From Paramecium octaurelia (lineage: Eukaryota > Ciliophora > Oligohymenophorea > Peniculida > Parameciidae), in contig CAJJDP010000087.1 of NCBI GenBank assembly GCA_905182995.1, forward strand, positions 56,829 to 120,828: a stretch of DNA of 64,000 bases, in the 5' to 3' direction. Positions 12,454 to 23,763 of this stretch are shown piece after piece. Position 1 is the first letter of the stretch; each line of letters begins with the position of its first letter. The notes beneath the pieces are model-generated. The model was not told the origin of the DNA, made no database searches, and saw only the letters and a program-made list of their open reading frames with translations. A program made the position numbers and the translations under genes.

Positions 12454-13785
12454 ATATCAATCAAAATGAAATAAAACTAATAATTTAATTAATTAGGTGT
12501 GATCTTCTAATAAAACAACTAGTTTTAAGAAAATGCGCTTAAATTAACATTAAATAGAATATCAATTAGATATTAATTCATAAAAATAAATCTAAACAAT
12601 CTAAAAGCATATAAAAATTTTACTAATTTAAATGCTGATCAAACTGCATAGATATTATTTCATAATAAAAAATGTAGAAATAGGAAGAACAATATTTCTG
12701 TTTGAGTTTGTATTTAAAATATATTGATTATTTAATATTAATTCTAACCATCAAAAAGAAAATTTAATTTAAAAATTTTGAAGAAATGAAGTTTTCATCA
12801 TCTTAGATAATGAGCAATTCATAAGTAAGATCGGAGTCACCATCATTCTAAAAAATGTAAGCATTAGCAGATAAATGGACTTAATTAAAAGCAGGAATAG
12901 ATAGAGATAAATTTGAAAAAAAAGAAATTATTGATGCATCTCTCTAAAAGATTGATAGTTTATTAAATTACGATAAAATTAAGGATGAGGATAGGTTTAA
13001 AGTATATCATAATATATTTCAATAGACACTCAAAGAATAGATTTTAAAACTTAGTGATCAGATTAATAATGAAAAATTTGGGAAAGAACATTATGCTCGT
13101 TATTAAGAATAGTTATAATAATTCGAAGACTTAATTAACAAATAATTGGATGACGAAAAAAATGTACATATACCTATGAAATTAAATAGAGTAAGAGAAG
13201 AGTAGAAATGTAGCTCTTAAAATAAATAGAAGATAGGTTTGATACAGTTCATGGAATGCTTGAAAAAAATAATTCAGTTTATTATGATAAGCTCAATAGA
13301 TAAATAGGAGATGTAAGCAATCAATTAAAGGATCTAAGATATACAATCGAAAATGAACAACAAACAAGGTATTAATAAGTGACATATTAAAGATCTGACT
13401 CACAGGCACACTTAATAGAATAAATGGATCTAGAGTTAAATAAATTTTAGGAAATGATGTCTATTGAAAGATCAGTAAGAGAGGAAACTGAGAAAAAGAT
13501 ATTTTCAATGATAGAAGAAGTACATTAGAAGATTCAAACAGAAATTTAGGTTGAAAGGCAGCAGAAAGAAAAGTCTCACGAAAGCATTCTAAAATTATTA
13601 GAATAAACTTGCATGAAAATAGATGAAAGTTTTAATTAATGAATTATTAGTATTTAAAATTTTATTCTTTTAATTCAATTTACATTTTATAATGAATTTA
13701 TGCAATACTTTTCTAATATCTAATAAGTAATTTAAAAATAATATCACAAAGGTTTATTGTACTACTGTTTCCACTCTTCACATTC
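12454..13785. repeat. 1.33-kb duplication, copy 2 (contig overlap)
   Basis: Second copy of 11121-12452; the sequence then continues uniquely into the 586-aa coiled-coil gene. Confidence 0.9.
12786..13642 (+). CDS. SF-assemblin, duplicate assembly copy
   Basis: Base-for-base repeat of 11453-12309, including the intron (13191-13213). Probably the same locus represented twice, so it should not be counted as a second gene without read-depth support. Confidence 0.8.
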
Positions 13786-15551
13786 TCTTGATTTCATCTA
13801 TAATTAATATCGTATTGTTTTATTTTCATTTTATAATAGTTCAATTTCAGATTCCATTTGGTTTTTCATTTATTCAAATTGTGATTTAGTTATTTCATCT
13901 TTGACTTATCCTTGAATTTAATGTTATTTTAGATGATCAAATAATTTTTGCTTCTAAGATTCTAGTTCGTTTTATAATTTTTAGATCAATAACTATTATA
14001 TAACTGAAATGACTTACATTATTTTCATTATTTTTTAATGCTAATTCTCCTCTCAATTATCTGGCATCATCAAGTTCATTAGACCTATGATCTAATAGCT
14101 CTGTTAATTATGCAATTTAATCATTTAACTGTTCAATTTCTTAGTTTTGCTCAGTAATATCATTCTCATACTGTAATTAAAGTTGTTCAAATTCTGTTTG
14201 CAATTTGCTTAATTACTAAGATGTATTTTTATTATGTTTGTTTAAAGTATCTAAACTAATTTATAAATCTTGATTCAACTCTTAATTTTCACAATGCTAT
14301 TATGAAGTAATTTCCAATTAAGTAGTTAATTTTGAAATTTCTTAGCATAATTTATTTTTTTATTATTCAAATTCAATTTTAAGTTCTTAAATAGTTTTTT
14401 TCTATCTTAATTCTAAATCATATTAACTTTTTTGATTTTATTCTTATAGATAGCAATTCTAATCTACTTATGATTGAATTTCATCTTGCAATCCTTAAAT
14501 TAGATCTTAAATTTATTATTATATATATATACTTTATGATTCTTAACTTTAATTCGCTAGCAATGCTATTTCATATTCCATTTAACTAATTTTATGAACA
14601 AGACATTCCTTTTCATCAAGAAATTCCTTTTCTTATTGTTTAGTTTTTAATTCGAATTGTTAAATTTATTTAGTGATTTCCTTCTTTTTTTCATCCAATA
14701 ATTCTTAATACTTAATTTTATAACTTTCCTAAGATTGCATCAATGTCTTTTCTCTAACTTTAATTTCATTAATAATCTTATCTAATTACATTATCTCTTA
14801 TTTCTAAAATTCAATTGCTTAATTACGTCTTATTAATTCTGATTACAATTTTTAGACTTAATCATCCATAATTTACATCTATTCAAAATTAGCTAATTAA
14901 ATATCTTATAATTTCTAATTGAATCTCTAATCTTGTTAATTAAATTGCATTGAAGCATCTTTATCCACATTAGCCTTTTCTTTCTAAGCATACTTTAATT
15001 CCGACTAATATTCATTTAATTACTATTTATAGATATCTAATTATTTATTCAGTTTTTATATTAGACTATCTTTTTCTTTCACTTCAGCACTAAATTCATC
15101 ATTCATAGACATATGATTTTTGAGTTCTTTGGTTAATTAATCTATATGAATTTCATATTCCTTTATTGGTTTAGATGAATTAGAGGATATACACTATTTT
15201 AATTTAATAAGATACTCGTGATTCTGCTTATTCATATCGACGTTTCCAATTATCTATTTCATATTATTGCAATTCAACCAAGTTCATTAGTTTTTTTATC
15301 TCAAATTCAGGGTTAATAAAACTATTACTCTGCTTCATATCTAAATCAATGCTCTTCTCAAATTTGCTTATATGATGAGAATTTCGTAAACTTTACTATG
15401 ACTTTTGATGTGTAGACCCTTATTTATAAAATACAAAATTACCTTATTACATTTCATTATAATGGGGACTCTTTGATTAAGTGTGTAATGACATTGCACT
15501 TCTAGTTTTCGAAGGTGATGAAGCTGATATCAGTTTTTACTATTAAGACAT
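13744..15551 (-). CDS. Long coiled-coil protein, 586 aa
   Basis: ATG 15551; introns at 15194-15215 (22 nt) and 13993-14017 (25 nt); spliced length exactly 587 codons to TGA 13744-13746. The first 90 residues are a Ser/His/Gln-rich head (SASSPSKTRSAMS). From about residue 110 nearly to the end the chain is an almost unbroken Glu/Gln/Lys/Leu heptad-rich coiled coil, about 450 residues. No motor, kinase or binding domain is visible. Such proteins are usually structural parts of basal bodies, cortex or cilia, which fits the SF-assemblin next door, but this is inference. It ends convergently 101 bp from the SF-assemblin copy. Confidence 0.85.
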
Positions 15552-15674
15552 ATAAGTAAATGTTCTAACAGACAATTTATAATATTTTATCAAAAAATCA
15601 AATATGATTACTTTTACAATCTAAATTTGCACCTATTTGGATAGATATTAATTCAATTTATTATTATACATTAA

Positions 15675-15890
15675 ATGGGATGTGCTACAGCAAAACCAAA
15701 AAGAGCTACTCTGTTAATTATTATTGATAGTCCACCTCCAAGTTTACCTTCTTCTATGCATATAATTGATTTGCCACTTAATCAAATTGATTGTCCAGCT
15801 GCCAAACTACCATTGTTCGAAAAAAAAAATCAGGCTACAATACTCAGCTCTTAGCCAACTAATGAGGGAAGAGAATCTTAAGCACAATGA
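15675..15890 (+). CDS. Small MGC-start protein, 71 aa
   Basis: ATG 15675, TGA 15888-15890, 72 codons without intron. The N-terminus MGCATAKPK has Gly2 and Cys3, the classic combination for N-myristoylation followed by palmitoylation. The TPR gene at 18835 begins almost identically (MGCASAKP). The rest is Pro/Ser/Leu-rich with Ile-Asp repeats and a Gln/Ser tail, no known domain. It could be a short membrane-tethered protein or the duplicated first exon of a relative of the TPR gene; no second exon is evident downstream. Confidence 0.6.
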
Positions 15891-16074
15891 AAATAGTTTA
15901 AAAAGAGAACTTGATAAATATATATTTTTATATGGGTTTTTCTAACCAAAAATCAATTCTCAATTAAACACAAAGGAGATCCTAATATCATATATGAAAA
16001 TAAATTTATTGTATATTACTTTAAATCCCAGAATTCTTATATAAATTTCTTATATTGTTTTGTAATCCAAATCA

Positions 16075-16470
16075 TCAAATAGTTCTAGGCCTTTCTTCAT
16101 CAGAATTGCTTTGATAATCTAGAAAAAATGAATTAATATATGTAGCTATGATTCCATAAAATATCATTTTCAACAATATTGAAGAGCGAGTTTAGACTCT
16201 CTTTTAAGTTTTCACTAAAAGAATGCTTTCATGGTTATGGACAATTTTGTAAGCAGTTTTCAAAATAATATAGTTGCCAAATTTAGTTTCGTATTATTTT
16301 ATGACTTATTTCATGTTCTTAACTTAGTAAAAGGTAGAAATTTATTCTTAATTTTTAGAATGAATTAGAATTAAATAACAAAGTTTATTAAAATTATATT
16401 GGTGTTTTGATAATTAATTATATATTTGTTTGCTATAGTAATTTTAATTGTTAATATATCTATTAGCCAT
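16075..16470 (-). CDS. Hypothetical protein, 131 aa, weak Pumilio-like repeat
   Basis: An open frame of 132 codons from ATG 16470 to TGA 16075-16077. Residues around 62-80 read KFGNYIILKTAYKIVHN, resembling one Pumilio (PUF) repeat, whose core is YGNYVIQ plus helix. The rest is Asn/Gln/Tyr-rich, ending acidic (SNSDEERPRT). With only one stop codon and high AT content, open frames of this length can arise by chance, and neighbouring frames also look partly coding, so this may be a fragment or an exon with undetected introns. Confidence 0.35.
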
Positions 16471-16779
16471 CCAATTATAAAAGAAAATGAAATATTTCAC
16501 TACTAAAATATAAATACTTAAGTAAGAAGTCATACACAATGACTTATTTATATGGGATATTGATTTTCTAATTAGGAGAAAAAATTTTAAGTTAGTCTTT
16601 TATATTGTATATTCATTTATATGATAATTGAGATGAAAAGATGATTAATTTAATTGAACAAAAGAATTCTTCCAAATTCTATAAATTTTAAATTAAAATT
16701 TTTACTAGTTGTATTTTCATATTTTAATATTTAAAGATTTCATCGCCTTTAAGTAATTATTCTAATAAGCCATACATTT
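16471..16779. other. Spacer
   Basis: About 310 bp of AT-rich sequence between two weak divergent genes; no feature seen. Confidence 0.4.
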
Positions 16780-17546
16780 ATGGAAGAAATTAGCAATAGT
16801 GATTCCAATTTAGAAACCATAATTAAATATATATAAGAGAGGAAGAAAGTCACTTTAATCAATGGTTCTAATCCAAAAAGATTAAGAGTATAGTTATGCA
16901 CAATTATTAGTTTTGTGAAAAGTCTCTGAAAATCCCTAAGTTTTAGTATAAATTATCTTTCTTAAAGCTTTGTAATTTACTTTGAAAAAAGCTAATTTGA
17001 TTAGAAAAGCAATAGAAAAATTTTAAAACAATGAAAGAACAGTATTTCTGAATAAATAGGAAGGGGCGGATCGATATAAAGACTTTCTAAATTTATTAGA
17101 GAATATCAATATTGAATGCATATAACTTTATAAAATATTAATTATCAACTTATTTCCAATTGTATTAATACTCTATAGTGATATTTTGTACAAGATTGCA
17201 TCCAAATTGAACTTAAATGTTTAGTTTAGTTATTGAAAATAAAGTAGATCTGAAAATCGTAATTAGAAATGAAACTACTGCTAAATGCTAGCCGTATTGC
17301 AAAAAGAATTTTATTTTAATTGGTATTAAGATTCCACTAAACAATCATCGTCTTCTTAGAGATTATGAATTACAAATATTAATGATAGTTTGTAGAATAT
17401 CAGATTTTTCCATATGTATTATAAATTTTAAACAAAATTTTATGTATTATGCTGTGTAATTCTTTAGAAAAAAAATGGAGAATCTCTTCTAGTTTCAAAA
17501 ATTGATTACTCCATTGTAAATTAATTCAAGAAAGCCTAGAATATGA
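16780..17546 (+). CDS. Hypothetical protein, exon structure uncertain
   Basis: ATG 16780 opens a polar, acidic start (MEEISNSDSNLETIIKYIQE). A 23-nt intron candidate begins at about 16908. Downstream pieces look coding (around KQEGADRYKDFLNLLENI near 17060, and KCQPYCKKNFILIGIKIP near 17290) and end at TGA 17544-17546. Introns joining them cannot be fixed by eye; at least one frame change remains unexplained, so it may be a damaged gene. No family recognised. Confidence 0.4.
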
Positions 17547-17697
17547 GAATAATAAAATAACTGAAATTAATTGTAACATTATAGAAATGTGATTAATAAT
17601 TTATATATTTATACGTGATCGAGGAAGTGATAATTACGTCATCGTATAATAATATTTATGCCATTGAAAGTCCTAATTAGATTAATATATATTTAAA

Positions 17698-18698
17698 ATG
17701 GAGAAGACCTTATTAGCAGTCGGTTTAATGATGTTGTTGGGAGCCAGCCTCTACTTGAACAACACATAAGAAGTATCTGATGAAATCGATACAGCAAATC
17801 TTTATGCAAATTGGAAGATGAAATATAACAGAAGATATACAAACTAAAGAGATGAAATGTATAGATACAAGGTTTTCACAGACAACCTTAACTACATCAG
17901 AGCTTTCTATGAAAGTCCAGAAGAAACCACATTCACTTTGGAATTGAATCAATTTGCTGATATGAGCTAATAAGAATTTGCTTAAACTTATTTGAGCCTC
18001 AAAGTTCCAAAGACAACCAAACTTAACGCTTCCAATTCAAACTTCTAATACAAGGGTGCAGAAGTCGATTGGACTGACAATAAAAAGGTTAAGTATCCAG
18101 CTGTCAAGAACTAAGGATCATGCGGTTCATGCTGGGCCTTCTCCGCAGTCGGAACACTTGAAATCAATGCTGACATTGAACTCAACAGAAAATACGAATT
18201 ATCTGAATAAGATTTGGTTGACTGCTCAGGACCATATGATAATGAAGGATGCAATGGTGGATGGATGGATTCTGCTTACGAATATGTTGCTGACAACGGT
18301 TTGGCTGAAGCTAAAGATTATCCATACACTGCTAAGGATGGAGTCTGCAAGACCTCAGTTAAAAGACCATTCACTCACGTCTAAGGATTCAAGGATATTG
18401 ACTCATGTGATGAATTAGCTTAAGCCATCTAAGAAAGAACAATCGCTGTTGCCGTCGATGCCAATCCTTGGTAATTCTACAGTAATTATTTATTTTAATA
18501 TTTTTAGGAAGTGGTGTTCTCACTAAATGTACTAAAAACTTAAATCACGGAGTCGTCCTTGTTGGTGTCTAAGCTGATGGAACTTGGAAGATTAGAAACT
18601 CATGGGGAAATACTTGGGGAGAAGCTGGTCACATCAGACTTGCCGGAGGTGATACTTGTGGTATCTGTGCTGCTCCATCATTCCCAATTTTAGGATGA
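17698..18698 (+). CDS. Cathepsin L-like cysteine protease (papain family C1A)
   Basis: A secreted or lysosomal/phagosomal endopeptidase, made as a zymogen. ATG 17698; one 26-nt intron (18482-18507); exactly 325 codons to TGA 18696-18698 (324 aa). Residues 1-20 form a hydrophobic signal peptide. The I29 inhibitor prodomain follows ([22 protein letters not shown]). The mature enzyme shows the oxyanion-hole Gln (encoded by TAA) and catalytic Cys145 in [12 protein letters not shown], the GCNGG motif, the catalytic His in NHGVVLVG and Asn in IRNSWG. All key residues are present, so it is probably active. Codons are richer in C-ending triplets than its neighbours, usual for highly expressed ciliate genes. 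Confidence 0.95.
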
Positions 18699-18834
18699 AG
18701 ACTTTGATTATTCATACATCAATTTACAACAATATTAGTTATTTTTAAACTTGAATTTTCTTACTAATTTTAAATCATATCTATAGAGTATTCTAGGATA
18801 ATCTTGGAAATAAATCATATTTTTAATAATAATA

Positions 18835-21615
18835 ATGGGATGTGCATCTGCTAAACCAGGTGATGTAAACGAATCAGAATAAATTTAATCATCTAAAACG
18901 CATTCAAGAAATCCAAGTTCAGCTTCTTTAAGTCTGACAGAAGTCAATAAATTATACAGAAGAGGTTTATCTACTGATATATGAATTAGCCAACTATCTC
19001 ATTAAAAATGAAAGGTTTGATGAAGCGATAAAGTTATTAGACAGAATTATAGAGACTGATCCTGAATTTATTGATGCTTATTATTCTAAAGGTTAATAAT
19101 TCACTTATTTGAATAGGAGTTATTGAATTGCACAAAAGGAATTTGGAAAATGCAAAGAAGTAATTCTAACTTACTCTCGAAAAATAACCAAATCATGCTC
19201 TTGCTCTAAATGAAATTGGTTTTTCTAATATTTTATAAATTAGCCAGCTTTTTGATAAACGAAAAAAAATATAATGAAGCCTTAACTTACTTAGAAAATG
19301 GATTTTAGATTAATCCCAACATTCCAGACTTAAATTATGGTTTAGGTAAAACTCAATTAAATTTGAGGTTATGTTTTATCGAGATTAGAAAGAAAAGAAG
19401 AGGCCATTCGATATTATGATATGGCGATATAATAGGACAAAATCTAAAAACATTATTACATCAGTAAGGCGACCGCTCTAACAGATTTAAAATAATTTGA
19501 TAGGGCTCTGGAATCTATTTAAAATGCCTTAAAAATTGACTCAAATTACATCGATGGATATTAGGCTCAAGGTAATTTCAAATACTTATAATTAAGCATA
19601 TGTATACAATTAATAAAAACAATATGATAAACTAGAACAAGTTTGTGATACAATTTTAAAATTAAATGATGAAAATTAATTCGCTCTAAAATTTAAAAGA
19701 AAAGTGCAAAGCAATTTTTAAAAGTAATCACAGATCCAATAAGCCGTAATGACCGTTGAAGATTAGATGAAGGAAGGTTAAATCAAATAATAAGATTTTA
19801 GCTTAAAAGTTATAAGAAGAATAAAAGCACACTGAAGCTTTGAACCACTTAAACTAAGTTTTGGAAAAAAACTCGGCACATTTATAGGCATTAAAAGCGA
19901 AAGCTTCAATATAAATTGAATTAAAGTAATAAGCCGGCTCTCTTATAACATTGAACTAAATTCTCAGCATTGATCCTAATGAAATAAATGCGCTTAAAGA
20001 AAAGGGTATAGGAATTCATATTAATGAAAAATAGTGAAAATCTTAGAATACATGAACAAAGATGAAGAAGCCTTGAAATGCTATGATCAAATACTTGGTA
20101 AAGAGAAAAGCTTTGATATAATGGAAAAGAAAGGTCAAATTTACATATTAATTTAGCCTCCATTTTGATTAAGCTTAATAGAATTCAAGAAGCATCTGAG
20201 ATTTATGAATATTTATATTCTTAATCAAGCTTAGATGATCCCAAGATATTTATTATTAGAGGTAAACTAAATGTTTTATTCAGGTAAGTTACTTTAGGCA
20301 CAAAAAAAATATGAAGATGCCATTACCTTTCTTAATGATGGAATTACTAAATTTCCCTCAAACATAGAAATTTTAAATCTGTTAGCACTAATTTATAAAA
20401 TTACAATGAAAGTATAATAAGAGCTCGAAACTTATGAAAAGATTTTGGTTATTCAGCCTTAAAATGAGCTCTGCTTATATGAAAAAGGTCTCATTTATTA
20501 TAATGATTTAGGTTTGATATTGTTTAATTTAAATAATTTTAGTGAGTCATTAGAGATATTTATTTAGTTGAACAAAAGTGAATACGCTAAAAATTTACAT
20601 TATCATCTTGGAATATGTTACAATGAAAAAAAGGAATACTTCAACACATTAAATCACTTAAATTAATATGTTAAATCAGGAAAAGAAAATTTAGAGAAGG
20701 TTTATTTTATTGTAATAATTTAATTTCATTGTAGATGGGTTCAGCTAACCTCTTTTTATTGAAGTTTGATGAATCTATTGAAAGTTATTAGAACTGCATT
20801 AAAATTAATCCTAAAAATGCTGAAGCACATTATCAACTAGGAAATGTGTATAAGTAAGATAAATTATTGGATGAAGCCAAAGAATCATTTGAATAGGCTG
20901 TGAAAATTCAACCTCAGAATAATTTGTATAAATAAGCATTAGGTATAATTATAAAATGAATACTTTAGACAATTTAATAAATGAAAAATCATTTCTACAA
21001 GAATATAGAAATAGTTTACTGTTTACATTGATTACATTTATTGGATGTTGTTAATTGGATCCAAAATCCTAAGATTTTGAGAAAATGTAAAATCAAAAAT
21101 ATTTAACGCTATTGACATTGATGGAGGCTCATTTAAAAAAAAGATTCAACACATTAGAGAAACACTTCGAATAGATAAAATAATTAATTGGATAATCCTA
21201 TGATATGAAATTAACTTTAATTGATGATACATTATTTCCCATTATGTAATTTTGGCATAATCAAAAGATCTGTAAAAAAAAGAAAGATAATAATGACTTG
21301 GTTGTTTCAATGATAAATTCTGTCAAATCAATTATTAACTCAAATAATGAAAAGATTTTAACTCTGATCCAAGATGAGAAATCTTTAAATAATCGATTTT
21401 GCCTTGAATTTTTATCAAAATGTCAACATGAATCATATTAAAACATGAGTGGTAAGATAGGATTGTTAGATGGAATAAAAATACTCGGTTTCTTAATAAA
21501 ATATCACAAAGAATTCACTTCTGAGAGTAAAGGTTTTCCTGAATTCATTGCAGATAAATACTTAGTTGGTGAAATAACCAATTTTCATGATTCATATTAT
21601 CAATAGAATGCTTGA
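18835..21615 (+). CDS. Lipid-anchored TPR-repeat protein, about 13 introns
   Basis: ATG 18835; N-terminus MGCASAKPG is a likely myristoylation plus palmitoylation signal, followed by a Ser-rich linker. From about residue 43 the chain consists of tandem tetratricopeptide repeats (for example ERFDEAIKLLDRIIETDPEF; KNAEAHYQLGNVYKQ), at least twelve, then a helical C-terminal region. TPR arrays bind partner proteins; no enzymatic domain is seen. I count about thirteen introns of 21-35 nt. Most fall in the same place within a repeat unit, after the first base of a Gly or Ala codon (phase 1). The last intron (20944-20969) removes a TGA at 20957-20959, so the gene continues to TGA 21613-21615. Confidence 0.85.
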
Positions 21616-21711
21616 TTGGATTATTTTATATGATTAAATTTGATAAAATTATTTAAAGAGCATATATTAATATAATTATTAACTGTAATATTAATTTATT
21701 CAAATTTCTAA

Positions 21712-22687
21712 ATGTAATACATAGATGAAAATGAAATGGGATAAAAAAGTAGAGTCCCTCGTTTAAGTATGGGGGAGAGATGTTTTGGAAAGGATTTATC
21801 TAATTTTAGATAAAGTAAATCATAATCCTAAACTCAAAGAATTAAATTTGATGAATTGGATTAAATTGATAATAAAAATAATAACAATCCCTAATTAGTG
21901 TCTGTTTATGCTAAAGATATCTATAAATATTGTAGAAACAAGGACAAAGCACTTGATCATACTTATATTGACAAACAAATAGAGATCAATTATAAAATGA
22001 GATCAATACTCATAGATTGGTTAGTAGATGTTCATCACAGATTTAATTTGGTTTCAGATACATTATACTTAACTATTTACATAATTGATGCATATCTATA
22101 GCAAATCCAGATATCTAGGAATAAATTTCAATTACTCGGAGTCTCTGCTCTATTCATTGCATCGAAATATTGTGAAATCTACCCTCCAAAATTAAATTAT
22201 TACTCGGATGTAACAGATAAAACCTATACAAAAGAAGAAATTCTAGAAATGGAGGGTAAAATTTTAATGCAATTATAATTTGAAATTTGTTTTACAAATC
22301 AACATTAATTCTATGAGAGATATTAACAATTAATTTAACTAGATTAAAAGTCATATTAATTAGGAAAATACATTCTAGAATTAATGTTGTTGGATCATAA
22401 ATTTATACAATACAACCCTAGTTTGCAAGCAGCCAGCGTACTATATTTAGTACAGAAGATTTATAAAAAGTATTTAAAATCAAAATTTATTGAATAGATC
22501 TTAGAATTGCTGGCCTACCTATTTAGAAATACATTCACAATATAATGAGAATCAAATAAGACCAGTGGCAAAAGAGATATGTTAATAATTATGCTAAGCA
22601 AAGGTTATGTCATTATAAGCAATATAAAGAAAATATAGTTCACCAAAATTTCAAGAAGTCTCCAATATTTAAATTCAATATAAATGA
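21712..22687 (+). CDS. Mitotic (A/B-type) cyclin, one apparent frameshift
   Basis: Cyclins activate cyclin-dependent kinases. ATG 21712. After a polar head of about 60 residues the cyclin box begins: VYAKDIYKYCR, then MRSILIDWLVDVHHRF (the conserved MR-ILIDWL-V block), then GVSALFIASKYCEIYPP. The C-terminal cyclin fold follows (PSLQAASVLYLVQKIY). At about 22512 the frame must shift by one base (one G more than expected in CTGGCC) to continue into YNENQIRPVAKEIC and the natural stop at TGA 22685-22687; without the shift it stops at 22551. Total length 976 bp is one base more than 325 codons, fitting a single inserted base. This is either a sequencing error or a real mutation; the downstream part is well preserved, favouring error. 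Confidence 0.85.
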
Positions 22688-22716
22688 ATATAATTAATAA
22701 ACTAAGAATTTCGTTT

Positions 22717-23763
22717 TCATTTATGATCGAGATAATGCTCATATTTATTTAAGTATTAGTAAATTTAATCTTCATCTGTAAATTCAAGTGCTGATAAATA
22801 GCCTTCATAAGTAAAGTTATCCTTATCATATGTGAAAATAGGTAACTCACTTATGATTATGGATGCTTAGGCCTAGATTTGCAATTTAAGCCACTCTATA
22901 TTTGGTCGTTCTATTCCCTTTTTGTCTTTAATATTCTTATAAATCTATCCATGAAAATATGTTTTACAAACATCTTTTATCTTATTTTCCAGATCATCAT
23001 TTAAAAACCATTCAACTTTATCCCTTCTAGATTTATCTAACTTTTCAGCTTTCGCTTTAGCTGAATTTAACAATACACTTAATTCTGATTAAACAAGTTA
23101 ATTGTCTTACTAAACCTTAGTTAAATAATTTTCAAATTCAGCACTTTAAGTTATCTCTTCCCAATAGTTGATATTAAAGGAATTTACTTTTTCTTATAAT
23201 AAATTTTCAACCTACTTTCTTAATTAAAGCATACGCTTAAAGACTAGGAATAGAGGAATTACCCAAACATTTTATAATGCATTAAAGAAAGTTAAACATT
23301 TTGCTACTGTTTAGCCAATCAAATTGATTGCTTCTAAAGATATATTATATTTTTATTAAAATAATGCGCAATTCATTTAAATTATTTCTTTGTGATTTTC
23401 AGCATCAAAGTTAAAATTTCCATAAAGAAATGGCTAAGATTATTGCTATTGTTAAGATTGCAATTTTGATTATTACTATTATTGTTGTTGTTGCTGTTGA
23501 TTTTTTTGTTGTTGCTATTCTTATTGTTATTGTTATTACTATTATTCTGTATAATCGTTAATCTTAATTTATTTTTGTTCTCCTTCAACCTTCTAAATTT
23601 TGCTTTATTACTACATTTCTTTGTTATTCTTAAATGCTTAATATTGATAATTTTATTACAATTATTTAGTTTCGAAATGCAAAAATGAATGTGTTGAGCC
23701 ATTTCTCTGTTTTTATTATAACCTGATTATTTCTTCTTATACTGAGGAAACCCTCAATCTCAT
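22717..23763 (-). CDS. Polyglutamine-containing protein, 348 aa
   Basis: ATG 23763 to TGA 22717-22719, exactly 349 codons without intron. The first 110 residues are polar. A tract of about 50 residues nearly all Gln (mixed CAA, TAA, TAG, CAG codons) follows, then a helical domain with hydrophobic stretches (VWVIPLFLVFKRML) and a charged C-terminus (SAKAKAEKLDKSRRDK; FTDEDQIYQYLNKYEHYLDHK). No known domain. The start overlaps the stop of the kinase-like gene upstream by ATGA, so the two may once have been one transcript or protein. A truncated copy lies at 35890-36528 and a remnant at 300-600. Confidence 0.7.
23471..23570 (-). repeat. Polyglutamine-coding trinucleotide tract
   Basis: On the minus strand a run of CAA/TAA/TAG/CAG triplets, nearly all Gln in the ciliate code. 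In other frames it gives poly-Asn or poly-Leu shadows. Same tract at 36236-36335. Confidence 0.85.

Noticed and set aside
18056-18418. Plus-strand ORF of 120 aa inside the protease
   Set aside because: Wrong frame of the cathepsin gene.
23471-23570. Microsatellite or CRISPR-like repeat
   Set aside because: The triplet run is in frame within a 349-codon gene and has no spacers; it encodes Gln.
23482-23688. Leu/Ile-rich plus-strand ORF that looks like a membrane peptide
   Set aside because: Antisense shadow of the polyglutamine tract of the minus-strand gene; same at 36247-36453.
23382-23702. Asn-rich minus-strand ORF of 106 aa
   Set aside because: A shifted frame of the CAA/TAA tract. The Gln frame is open for 349 codons and carries the folded C-terminus, so poly-Asn is the shadow.
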